The notes beneath the pieces are model-generated. The model did not search any database and was not told where the DNA came from. It saw only the letters and a program-made list of their open reading frames with translations. This document shows positions 1-9,574 of a DNA stretch of 64,000 nt, piece after piece. Within the stretch, counting starts at the first letter, position 1, and the number at the start of each line of letters is the position of its first letter. Position numbers and translations under genes: made by a program. The DNA lies in the NCBI GenBank assembly GCA_918807975.1, contig OU964923.1:1674001-1738000 (forward strand), written 5' to 3'. Origin of the DNA: Aplidium turbinatum (taxonomy: Eukaryota; Chordata; Ascidiacea; Aplousobranchia; Polyclinidae).

Positions 1-54
1 ATGCACCAAGTCAAGGAAGCCATGAGGACTATTTTAAAAAGCTTGAATGAAGTT
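1..54 (+). CDS. gene A exon: vWA helix after MIDAS
   Basis: Encodes VKEAMRTILKSLNEV, the helix following the DxSxS motif of ITIH vWA domains; the matching gene B exon (38184-38334) shows the missing start. Donor GTAAGA at 55; phase 0. Truncated by the window edge. Confidence 0.9.
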
Positions 55-3000
55 GTAAGAACATCTTTGTTAATACCTCATTGATACGTTCCTTGGCTGT
101 TACATTTTGTTATGTTTTGTGTTCATTTGTGAGAATAAATGCAAACATAGTTGAACGTTTTATTCACTATTGTGTGGAAGCATGAAATGTCTACCTCAAC
201 AAAATGACCCTGATTTCACAATAACAAACTAGAAGCTTGCTGGCAAGACTGGGAAAGTGGGGCGACTGTTGCTAGAGCTAATTGACATCGCCCCATTATT
301 CGTTACCCTCATATTGGTTTGGTAAATTGAAAACACGTGTTCTTGAATGATCTCTTCTCTGATTCTATACCCACATGTTGATCTGTCCGCAGCCGCTCAC
401 TTATTACGTTCAGTGATGAAAACACAGTAATGGCGATGATGACGATGATGCGCGCAGCAAAGATTTTGACAATTTCAATACTGATAATGGAAGTGATGGT
501 AGCAATACTTCGATATATTTTGATCATTTTGTTGTTTACCCTGCTTGGATGTGTTTATTTGTTTATTGTTTGTTTTGGTTTATTTATTAATTGTTTCTCA
601 GGATTTCTTTGGTATCATATTCTTTGACCATCGCACCTATAAAAAAGGCGCTAAGCTGAGGAAGGCCACTGCACAAAACGTCAAACAGAGTTTGACATAT
701 CTGTCTTCGGTTGATTCCGGGGGTAGTACGCGAATGATTCCTGCCTTTAAAACCGGTTTTGAAGAATTCAATCTTCATTTCAATAAGTTTGCAGCACCCG
801 ATATAGGAGACGTTACAGGTAAAAACATATAGCAATTTGCATGGGGATATGTCTGCTTCAATATTCTGTCTGAGTTGTCCAATTATTTTTTTAAGTATAC
901 GTTGAGTCCACAATCACCACTACTAATAATGACTACTATAAACACAGAGTGAAACTGTTCACCAGGCATTTGATAAATAAAGTGACTTGCGTGCGAATCC
1001 TCCCCTCCAACTGGCAACAAAATTTTTAAGTTGAAAGTAATGTTTTCTGTTCAACTTTTTATTTCACCAGCTGACCATGGTTCAGAAGAGTTGGACATGT
1101 CCGGAGATGATTTGGACATGTCCGGAGATGATTTGGACATGTCCGGAGATGATTTGGAAATATCCGGAGATCTTGAAGTTGAAGATAAAAAGAGGAAAGT
1201 TATTGAAGATGACTACGAGAATCTCATTGTGTTCTTGACTGATGGACAGTAAGTGATTAACGTTTTGATTGATTGCAGGAATCTTTATCTTCCAAATGAA
1301 AAAATCTTCTTTGAGAGCTTAATTCTGACAGTTTCGCATACTTGTAGAGACTGTGAAACACTGACGCAGGCCCGGTAGGGAACTAAGATTGACAGAGTCA
1401 AGTTTACGGTTGTTGTTGTTGAAGTGCTGTCTATAAATTATTCTCATCACTAGATAACGATAAATGGAGAGCTGTTCTTCAAATATGTTGCTCAAGCGCA
1501 CACTCCAAGAGGCAAACTAACGTCTAATCACAATGGTGTTCTATGCATTTGTTGCCACCTCCACTCCTCCAGCCTTCCATGCCTGTTGCATAGAAATAAC
1601 AGCCCAACTGAAAGTTTAGCATAAATTTAACCGTGTTTCAGTGACGATGTTGACCTTGTTAGTGAAGCATCGATTTTGCTACAAAGCTACCAACAACCTG
1701 GATCATCTTTTGCAACATAACCAGTCTCCTGAAACGTTTCAAGAATGTTTTTTTTATATCAGAAAGCCCAACTTTGGAACCCACTTTTATCGTATCCAGG
1801 TTTGCGATGATAACCTTACAATAACCCGGAAGTCGGCTGCATAGCTGCAGTAGTCGGCTGCATAGCCAAGTGGTGAGAGCCCTGGAACGGCAATCGAAAG
1901 GTCGCTGGTTCGACACCGCTCAAAAGCATGCGGCTGTGTCTTTAGCAGGATACTTAAAGGCATGCCTGAAGGTGGATATGAAGATTGGCTTCCTTGCCTT
2001 CCCGTCCACTTAATCTAAATCTTCAACCACCGGGTGTAAGCCTGGATACGACAAACAATAACCCGGTAGTTGAGGTTTTAGATTAAGTGGACCATGAGTC
2101 AATTTTCTTGCCCATCCAATGTGTCCTGACTTCTTCCTTCAAGTAACAACCTTCGTCCGGTGACGTCATCACATCCATGACAGTCACCTCCAGGCCAGCT
2201 TGGCAAAGTATCGTTTCCTTCTCTTTGGTTTATATTCAGTTTTGCCACTTCCAGCCATAGGTTTCTTAAAACGAAATTTTCAGAACTTGCTTTTATGCGG
2301 CGTAATAGGATTATCACACGCAACTGACCAAAGATTGGTACAAATTCTTGAGTTATTCTAAAATAATTCTCAAAGTCAAAAGCAACTTATTGAAAGCATA
2401 TTCAAAGACTTTATAATATTGTTTCATGCAGTGTAAACCATACATTAGAAGCCTTTAAATGGTGGCAGATAGTTGGTAGTGGGTTGGTATGTTGCAAGAA
2501 CTATGCGTGGTGCCATATTATAAGCGACTCCTATTGTTCTTGGCTGGCAGGGGGGAACATCCTTCACAAGTTTTGAAACAAATTAAAAGAAACAACATCC
2601 ACAAGATCGCGATCCACACAATCGCGTTCGGACAATACGCGGCTCGAGATCTCCTCCAAATGATCTCTGCCCAGCACGATGGGACCTATAGGATGGTGTT
2701 TGATGGCTTGACTGCCTCTGCCCAGGTCGGTATTGTTGGATAATAATTTGTTTGTGTTGTGCATTGCTTCCTATTGGTCGATTAAACTTTAGATTCATTT
2801 CTGATTTGCCAGCTTCTCAACTCAATTTCACGGACATTTTACATCGATAACCTCAAGGTTAAAGTACAATTTATTTTTGTCGTATCTAGGCTTACGCCGG
2901 TGGTTGAAGATTTAGATTAAGTGGACAGGAAGGCAAGGAAGTCAATATTCGTGACCACCTTCAGGCAATTGCCTTTAAGTGTCTAACAAAGACACAGCCG

Positions 3001-6000
3001 CATGCTTTTGAGCGGTGTCGAACCGGCACCCTTTCGAACGTCGTTCCTGGGCTCTCACCAATCGATGATGCAGCCGACAAAGTGCAATCTTAGTGCTAGA
3101 CTTTCTGGATTGGTGCTTGTTGGCGAATGTTCACAGGATTTATAACGTTACACCTTTTCTTTTTTATATCCTGACTGCTAACCAATTACCTTTTGTGGCC
3201 TTTTATCATCTGTTTCTTTAATTGTTTTGTTTGCTTATTTCAGGCTAATGATTTATCTATAAATTATCACTAGCTCAGCATTTTCACATTATTTTTAACA
3301 ACTAACAGCCAGTCCAGTAGTTTGATTTGACGCATTTGACATTGACGCACGATTTTCCTGATTCAATCAATTCATTCACTTAATGTCACTCAACTGCGTT
3401 CATGGAGGTCGCTAGCAACGTGTGCTTAATGTTATTTTCTCGCTTGTTGGATTCAAATGTTTTATTCTTTGTTTATGTATACATTTAGATCGACGATTTT
3501 TTTCAAGAAATTACTGCTCCCTCTCTAAGAAACATCTCAATAGAGTACCCAGTCAACCGTATCGTTGACGTCACCCAAAGCAAGTTTCAGGCAATACAAT
3601 CAAAATCAGAAATAGTTTGGGCAGGAAGAATAAAAGAAGAGGAGGAACTGTTAGATGTTGGATTGCATGAACCTCTGTTGGAGGACTTAGATGTCTCCAG
3701 CGGAGGAGGAGTGTTCATAAATGCTCATGTGAGTTGATCAGCTAACGATAAACGCCCACATGGAAGGTTTGAGGCAAGGGAAGAATTTCATCGGCTAACT
3801 GTAATAATTGTAAAAATACGCAACTTAAGTCAAGCAGTAATCTAATATTAACCATGTAACAAAAGGAAAATCTGCAAATGTCATCTAACCGTCTTCAAGT
3901 ATTTGGCAAACGGACTTACGTACATTAAAAAGTGGACTTACACTGCAGTACTTTATTTTTGTTTTAACAACGTTATCTCTGAGCAAGTTGAATTATGTAG
4001 CATAAGCAGACATTCCAGACAACAAAATCTGTCATTTTGATAGGGATTCAACGTCTGCAGACGGATTTTGTTGTCTAGGATGTGGGAAGAACTGAACTCA
4101 GTTCAAGTTAAAAGTAATAAATGAGTCACTTTCAAATAGCTCAATGTACAAATGGCCTGATGCATGAACAAGACTTTTGGTTAGTTGGGAGACTTCATGT
4201 TTCGCTTCTATATTCAACACCGGATAATCAAAAACACTTTTCTTGTACGTGAAATAGTAAAATCAGGAAGTAGAAAAATCATGGATAGAACCTCGGTCCT
4301 TGAGGCTCACACGACGACGACGATATAGCTGTTATTTCTTAGTGGTGTCGTCTGTTCATCATTCGAGATGTGTGGGAATGACGATGTGTTGTGTGACATT
4401 CATATTCCTTTGTTTCAGCTCTCTGGCCACTACCTTGGTGAAGATCTAGAGATTGACATCCCTATCAATTCGAAGAAAGAAAAGTCACGGATCATGACGT
4501 CACCGCACCAGGTGACGCCTAACCTTAACTCATATTGTAAGAGAAAGAAAAATAACTTTATTTGCTAATCAGATTCTGCAATACAATAGTTGCCTACACA
4601 ATACAATAACATACAATTCATAAACATAGAGGAACGCATAAGTACGCTCAGTGTTGAATAATGCAACCTGATTAGCTAGTTAGCTTAGTTAGCACACAGT
4701 TTTACGTCCTGTGTTCCCCGTATTGCGAGGGCTGAACGTCACTCAATTTCGATCACAAAGTTCCTTTTCGGAGGTCGCTCCGCAGGTTATCGTACCACCA
4801 CTTCTTTGGTCGTTCACGTGGTTAGAGAAAGACCATTTAATCATCCGGTCCGTTCCAATCAAAACTTTTACAACAGTTATCAAATGAATGATATTATTGA
4901 CACTGTGATCTGCGCTTAACCACATTTTCTCCATTCTTAGATCGCAAATTTCACTGAGAGGCTTTGGGCTTTCCTACAAATCCAAGAACTTTTGAAAGAA
5001 CTTATACTTGCAAAGGGAAACCCAAACGCGTCGGCGTTGATAAAAGAAAAGGCGCTCAACATGTCGTTGCAGTAAGAGAGAATTTGTATTCGCATTTCTG
5101 ACTTCAATTTTATACTGTATATCCAGTATCCACCGCAATGTTACATTTGAAAAGATACGTTCTTTTAAAAGCAATATTTTTTGCAAGGTTTGGCCAATCT
5201 AAGTCAAGAGTGTAGACCAAATAATTGAAAGATCCAACTTCATCAGCGATGATAAAAACTTTTAAAACGTTTTCTAGGTCTTACCAGTCTTACTATTTAC
5301 TCATCCCAGATGCAATTTTGCATATGTTGATGTGCACAAGTGCATAAGCAGACATTACACGTAGATTGAATTTGTTTTCATCCATCACACAATCTCAGTC
5401 TTTATTTCTTCCTCCAGGTATAACTTTGTGACTCCTCTTACTTCCATGGTGGTCGTTCTTCCTGACGATTTCAAAGACATAGAGGAAGAATTAAAAAGTG
5501 AAGAAAAAGAAAGGAGGGAAAGAATAAAAGAAGACAAAATGAGGAGAAGAGAAGAAGAAAAGCAAAGATTGGAAGCGGAAAGGCTAAAAATGGAACAGGA
5601 AAGGCTAAGAATGGAAAAAGAAAGACAAAGACTGGAAGAAGAAAGAAAGCTGTTGAAGGGGCCATCAGCCGACCAGTCTAGTCAAATCGCCAATCTTAGA
5701 ACTGGTCACAAACTAAGTCGTGGAAGAGGAGGAGGATATGGAGATCCCCACTTCATCATTCCACTTCGTCCGGACATCAATCTCTGTTTCAACTGGGATG
5801 GAGAAGAAGGAGAGGTGATTAACTGTCGACGTATAAACTAACATCTTCTAACCAAGTCAGAGTCTTTAACAATTTTTAACAAACTGGTTGAACAATCAAC
5901 TTTGTCTTTCAATATAACCGATTGAAGATATTTGTGTTACTCAAAGACTTCGTTTTACATTCAGTTCGCATTATGGGAGGTTTCATTTTTTGTATTTTGT

Positions 6001-8331
6001 TTAGGTTTATAACTTGTTCTACGACCCCTCAGCTGGAGTGGCTGTTAATGGCAAGCTGATCAGAACTGAAGCCCCGGAAAAAACTAGCAAGAGCCACAGA
6101 ACTTATATGTCCGTCATGGGACTGATTCTTCCTGAATACAACCTCAAGATATTGGTTAGTACCTATCTGTAAACTAAAAAAAAGTAAAAAGGTAGTCCCA
6201 TGCTCAATTCTAAGCTTTGGGTAATGAGAAGATAAGGTTCTCATCACACTAAGCCTTCGGCACTAACGAAAGTAGGGAAGCCAGTTTCCTTCTTTCGGCT
6301 GCCTTTCCTTCAGCAACTATGCCCACCCAATTATTTACACCCTGGGTAGAGATGAACGATGTTTATTAACAACCAACTTAAGCCGGCAGTCGAACCAGGT
6401 TTGCATAGTTGGACAGGACAGCCAACGCATCCATTGCGCCATTCCACCGCCCCTGTAAACTGAAACAGTGCCGAATCCTTCTACCATGCATTGGTATAAT
6501 TAGCTTATATTAGTTATTAGAGCATATTTTGAACAAAATATGCCCGCTACGAAAGCAATGACGTTTGCAATGACTAATTTCCGTCAGCGTGTCCTTATTG
6601 TAACCCAAAACAATAATATACTACGCCTACTTATGAGCCAGTGAGGGTCTGTTTGTTACCTGGGCCACTGAAAGGCACCCAGCATTTGCTCTCATCATCT
6701 CAGGCCTTAACCAATCCATGATCACCCGATCAGTGGCGTTGGAAGGGTGGCCAGAGGCTTGTTTTGGACCTGGACCGACGTGATTTCAGGGGCAGGTAGC
6801 CTTTCTAAGGACAACGGGAATTTGAAGAGGCCCCACAGCGTATTCTTTAGATAGTGTATTTTGTTAAGAAGTGTCTTGACTTGGAGTTCAAGGATCTCAT
6901 TGGTACCGGGCCCAAATTCATCTCTGAACAGCCCTGGACCTAATACTGATTTCATTAACAATTTCTCTGTTGATGCGAGATAGTTAACGATGTCAAGCAG
7001 CTGCTGCTAGTTGACAAGTTTGCGACTTTTCATTAAGCGTTACGATCGCATGGTAGCTTCCGTTATCTTCCAGCACTTTCAAGATAGCCGAGATAGTGTT
7101 TATTTTTTCTACAATATTTGTTGTTAAAATAATTACACTAACCATTGCTATAATGGGGGCAGCTTATGGGTCATGTCATAATCAAATCAGTGATCAAATT
7201 ATTAAAAATGATGAGTTGTCCGACAACCTTCCTGCCATGATCTTTTTATAGATAATTGATTACTTTCTCATTTTATCGAAGTCAAAGCAATCTAAGTCAA
7301 AGCTTATTCTTTTAGGTTCGTCCTGAAACGGTTACTCTGATTTCTAAGGGGATAAGAAACATCACCCTCCCTGTGTTATCTCCCATGATGATAACAAGGC
7401 ATGGGGTCAAATTACGTATGTATGACGTCAAGTTCAAGACTGCAAAGATTGAGTTGTCGGGCGAAGATTGGTCCTTTGATGTGAGTGGTTAAAGCTTCAA
7501 TGTAGGCCTATGGTAAATACAACGTTAAATAACATTTGAAATAAAACAGCAATGTTAGCAAGGAGAAGGTTTTTCATTGCTCGAAGTTGTGGTACTTGAC
7601 TTCATTCTGACCACAAGCTTCTAAAGAGAGTCAGACGTAAAGTACCGCAGCTTCAAGTAATGAAAAACTTCTCGCCACATTCACGTTTAGTACCACGTAT
7701 TAACTCTACAGCAAAATCGAAACAATCCAATGGCGTGTATTGCAATTCCGCGGATCAAGCGCGAACACCAAGAGTCGAACCATCATTGCTTGGTCTTGTT
7801 CTTTATTTGCAGATCTCGGTGTTTGTTCATTGGATTATTAGGGTAACCTCAGGGCGCCTTTTTATGTCCTCTGAAGGCTGCCATTCGATGATCTTTTGCT
7901 TGTGTTTTCAGATTATTGTAACCCGAAATATCCGCAACCACCACCAAGCCTGTCACGTAGACTTCTTTGTCAATAGCTACAAAAATCACTTGATGTCGCC
8001 ACTGAGTGGAGTTATCGGACAATTTCTCAACAGTGACGTCAGTGTTGCTCAGAACAAGTTGAACCAAACCATTATGACGATTAAGTAAGTTTGACGAGAA
8101 TTTGTTTCTTGCTAACAATTTTAGGTTTAATGTTGGTCTTTCAAACTGTTACTTTTTCTTCATAGCAACCGTTCCGGTCGAGTGACAACAATTGAGAGAG
8201 AGCAACCGTTATCACGTGAGAAAGTTACATGTTGGAGTTCCCATAACAACGCACGTGGCATCATCCAGGGTTCCCACGAGCACTACCTAGTGAAAGATGT
8301 GTTGAAACATCCGGGTTACTATTGGATTTGA
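1..8331 (+). CDS. ITIH-like gene A, 3' part (partial, enters from left edge)
   Basis: Secreted inter-alpha-trypsin inhibitor heavy-chain-like protein. I place 12 exons: 1-54, 602-818, 1071-1248, 2551-2725, 3489-3728, 4419-4511, 4941-5071, 5418-5814, 6005-6154, 7316-7480, 7912-8084, 8166-8331. They join in frame to 712 codons and a stop, all with AG acceptors and GT donors. Visible domain order is vWA (from mid-domain), ITIH middle region, charged linker, DPHF motif and ITIH C-terminal domain. Family knowledge: vertebrate heavy chains are cut at Asp-Pro of DPHF and the Asp becomes ester-linked to chondroitin sulfate or hyaluronan. Exon phases match gene B exon for exon, so A and B are tandem paralogues. 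The start, including the first MIDAS motif, lies outside the window. Family certain; biochemical role inferred. Confidence 0.93.
602..818 (+). CDS. gene A exon: vWA core
   Basis: Starts FFGIIFFDHR and includes SGGSTRMIPAF, where the Thr of GGST is the second MIDAS position. Acceptor TTTCTCAG, donor GTAAAA, ends in phase 1. Same length class and phase as gene B 38923-39133. Confidence 0.92.
1071..1248 (+). CDS. gene A exon: acidic repeat plus LTDG of vWA
   Basis: Reads an acidic insert with repeats of DDLDMSG, then DDYENLIVFLTDGQ, which supplies the third MIDAS Asp. It is 178 bases against 91 in gene B; the extra length is the tandem repeat. Acceptor TTTCACCAG, donor GTAAGT, phase 1 in and phase 2 out. 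Confidence 0.9.
1091..1174 (+). repeat. coding 21-bp tandem repeat (4 units)
   Basis: Unit of 21 bases, beginning TTGGACATGTCCGGAGATGA, three near-identical copies and a diverged fourth. It lies in frame in the gene A vWA exon and encodes LDMSGDD units. Absent from gene B at the same place. Confidence 0.9.
1268..1522 (-). mobile_element. SINE family 2 copy, truncated
   Basis: Shares the body of the SINEs at 11966 and 12499: a GAGAGCTTAATTCTGACAG stretch, an ACTGACGCAGG block, and CTCAAGCGCACAC near the tRNA-like head. Head at the right end, so minus strand; the head is incomplete. Lies in a gene A intron. Confidence 0.7.
1852..2057 (+). mobile_element. tRNA-derived SINE, family 1
   Basis: The tRNA-like head has an A box TAGCCAAGTGG and a B box GGTTCGACACC, followed by a body and a tail ending GCCTGGATACGACAA. 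Further copies lie at 2879-3078 (minus) and 51814 (plus). Located in a gene A intron. Confidence 0.85.
2551..2725 (+). CDS. gene A exon: end of vWA domain
   Basis: Encodes IKRNNIHKIAIHTIAFGQ and then DGTYRMVFDGL, the last strands and helix of the vWA domain. 175 bases, phase 2 in and phase 0 out; strongly conserved with gene B 44131-44305 even at the DNA level. Confidence 0.93.
2879..3078 (-). mobile_element. tRNA-derived SINE, family 1, minus strand
   Basis: Reverse complement of the 1852 copy: begins GTCGTATCTAGG (tail) and ends GCAGCCGAC (head), with the reversed B box GGTGTCGAACC. Lies in a gene A intron. Confidence 0.82.
3079..3488. other. gene A intron, no further feature
   Basis: AT-rich intronic sequence between the SINE and the next exon. 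I see no coding potential or repeat that I recognise. Confidence 0.5.
3489..3728 (+). CDS. gene A exon: ITIH region after vWA
   Basis: Encodes IDDFFQEITAPSLRNISIEY and KSEIVWAGRI, matching vertebrate ITIH FYEEVANPLL and GSEIVVAGR segments. 240 bases, phase 0 both sides. Acceptor ACATTTAG, donor GTGAGT. Confidence 0.93.
4010..4083. repeat. small inverted repeat (hairpin)
   Basis: Arms of about 24 bases (CATTCCAGACAACAAAATC and its near reverse complement) around a short loop. Probably a minimal fold-back transposon remnant in a gene A intron. Confidence 0.6.
4262..4328 (+). mobile_element. LINE 3' tail fragment
   Basis: Ends GAGGCTCACACGACGACG, the same terminal sequence as the LINE fragment that ends near 41345. 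Only the extreme 3' end is present. Confidence 0.55.
4419..4511 (+). CDS. gene A exon: short ITIH beta segment
   Basis: 31 codons, LSGHYLGEDLEIDIPINS onward to TSPHQ. Acceptor TTTGTTTCAG, donor GTGACG, phase 0 both sides; the pair of gene B 47773-47865. Confidence 0.9.
4941..5071 (+). CDS. gene A exon: ITIH conserved helix (ERLWAFL)
   Basis: Encodes IANFTERLWAFLQIQELL and KALNMSLQ, matching the vertebrate ITIH ERLWAYLTIQQLLE and ALNLSL signatures. Phase 0 in and phase 2 out. Confidence 0.95.
5418..5814 (+). CDS. gene A exon: YNFVTPLTSMVV, charged linker, DPHF motif
   Basis: Begins YNFVTPLTSMVVVLP, the ITIH signature. About 60 residues follow that are almost only Glu, Arg, Lys, Leu and Met, predicted as a single long helix or coiled coil, then a short Gly/Arg stretch and GDPHFIIPLRPDINLCFNWD. 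The DPHF codons lie at 5743-5754. In vertebrate ITIHs the Asp-Pro bond here is cut and the Asp takes glycosaminoglycan. Phase 2 in and 0 out. Confidence 0.94.
6005..6154 (+). CDS. gene A exon: start of ITIH C-terminal domain
   Basis: 50 codons from VYNLFYDPSAGVAVNGKLI; compares with vertebrate ITIH DAVTGLTVNGQ. Ends NLKIL, phase 0, donor GTTAGT. Confidence 0.92.
6218..6455 (-). mobile_element. tRNA-derived SINE, family 3
   Basis: Reverse strand has an A-box-like TGGCGCAATGG and a B box GGTTCGACTGCC, then a body with GGGTGTAAATAATTGGGTGG. Related plus-strand fragments lie at 43725-44037. Sits in a gene A intron. Confidence 0.78.
6456..7315. other. gene A intron, no recognised feature
   Basis: AT-rich intronic sequence. 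A minus-strand open frame at 6722-6961 shows no recognisable protein. Nothing else supported. Confidence 0.4.
7316..7480 (+). CDS. gene A exon: ITIH C-terminal domain, middle
   Basis: 55 codons, VRPETVTLISKGIRNITLPV onward, ending GEDWSFD. Phase 0 both sides. Aligns without gaps to gene B 51368-51532. Confidence 0.93.
7564..7674. repeat. inverted repeat in gene A intron
   Basis: Arms of about 36 bases (GAAGGTTTTTCATTGCTCGA and its imperfect reverse complement near 7655) separated by a short loop; a fold-back remnant. Confidence 0.65.
7912..8084 (+). CDS. gene A exon: ITIH C-terminal domain (GQF motif)
   Basis: Encodes IRNHHQACHVDFFVNSYKN and SGVIGQFLNSDVSV, matching vertebrate ITIH DFLGFYVVDSHRM and GLLGQFF. 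Acceptor GTTTTCAG, donor GTAAGT, phase 2 out. A long open frame from 7660 merely reads through the upstream intron. Confidence 0.92.
8166..8331 (+). CDS. gene A last exon and stop
   Basis: Encodes NRSGRVTTIEREQPL to EHYLVKDVLKHPGYYWI and TGA at 8329-8331. Vertebrate ITIH ends similarly (VVCWF, then HTDYIVPNLF). The CW/CL Cys position is retained (KVTCWSS). Confidence 0.93.
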
Positions 8332-8489
8332 GATCTTCCTCTCCAACAAAGAACTTCACCTAGACTACAGTCCAATGCCTGCAGTCTACACCGCACGTGA
8401 TCTGTTTCCCACCGCATAATTTACTCGCAATCATTCTTGTATTATTTGTTCAGTTTGTGCTTTCAGTCCAGAGTGTCGTTACAGTTACA

Positions 8490-8630
8490 GTGCATAGTCA
8501 AATTTATCTTACGATTTTTCATTTTATGTATTGCAGATTTAATTCCTGATGAGGACACACGTACGTGTCGAAAACGTTTGAGTTTATTTTATTTTAATTA
8601 TGTTATATTTTGTGTGAAATAAAGTATGCT
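8490..8630 (+). mobile_element. retroelement 3' tail with hammerhead-like core
   Basis: Contains CTGATGAG, a 5-bp stem GACAC/GTGTC, then CGAAAACG, the layout of a hammerhead ribozyme core as known from Penelope-like elements. It resembles the tail near 52776-52840. Lies in the 3' flank of gene A. Confidence 0.5.
8618..8623 (+). terminator. candidate polyadenylation signal of gene A
   Basis: AATAAA 287 bases after the stop, the first canonical signal downstream. It lies inside the retroelement-tail sequence, so the element may have supplied the gene's 3' end. Not proven without cDNA. Confidence 0.5.
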
Positions 8631-8631
8631 A

Positions 8632-9567
8632 AACCCGCTAAAGTTACTATGTTTTATTGCTCTATGGTTCAACAAGTACAAAACTCTTGAGATTGTTTTA
8701 ACATTCGACGTGATGACGTCAAGCACGCAAGCAAATGATTTGTTTTTGTTAATGAATAAATAGATCGTGTACATTTTAAAATGGAAGTAATTCGATTTGC
8801 TTGTTTGTCGTATATTTGCCTCCACTCGCAGCACAGCAGCCTCTGTGTCCTTATCGCATCAACACGTTGTATTCACGTCGAACGCTGGTACGTTCCTTGC
8901 AGTATTGCGTCATGAAGCTTTAGTCATCACCACAGAAACCTCATCTCATTGTTGTAAGCAAAGGTGTACTTCGGTAAATCGTTCTAATTATTCTGACTCG
9001 TCAATCGGTTCACCATAACTGCAATAAATATCTATACACTATATCACCAAGTTTTGGTGACAGCTGTTTCATGTGCCATGCTGGTATTGCTCATGTGTGG
9101 TGATGTCACAATGTCATCTCGCTACTTCTAAGCTCTATCAGGAAAGCGGTTGTAGTCACGATTGGATACGTTGTATATATTTGATTGTTTCTATGCTTCA
9201 CTTGATCAGTTTAGTTTTCGTCAGGTCATAATTTGCTCACAATACACATTGTTTGTAACAAAGCATTTGTAATCGACTATAATACATTGTCGCCGGTCGT
9301 ATGATTTCAGGATTTGGGATTTAGTTGGCGGACTGTATAAATTATAAATATACTACATACGATACATACTACGCACATCTTTTCAAACCAGTCTCGTTTT
9401 TGTTGCAGTTTTATTTGTTGAATAACAAACAGTAAAAAAAGATTAATTTTTATACAGCATATTCTCCCTGAATTATTCTTAAAAAAATGTCCTTCCAAGA
9501 AATAATAACATCCTTCTCAAGTGAGGCAAGTGACTCTGGTTGGAGAACCATGGCCAATGGTCATACG
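8632..9567. other. spacer after gene A, no gene seen
   Basis: AT-rich intergenic sequence. Open frames on both strands are short and have no recognisable protein. No repeat identified with confidence. Confidence 0.4.
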
Positions 9568-9574
9568 TCTCATT

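Noticed and set aside
1852-1920. Functional tRNA gene
   Set aside because: It has A and B boxes but no acceptor-stem pairing and is followed by a repeated body and tail, so it is a SINE head; the same applies to the other SINE heads listed.
7660-8088. 142-codon frame as a separate gene
   Set aside because: Its end is the true gene A exon 7912-8084 read through the upstream intron.
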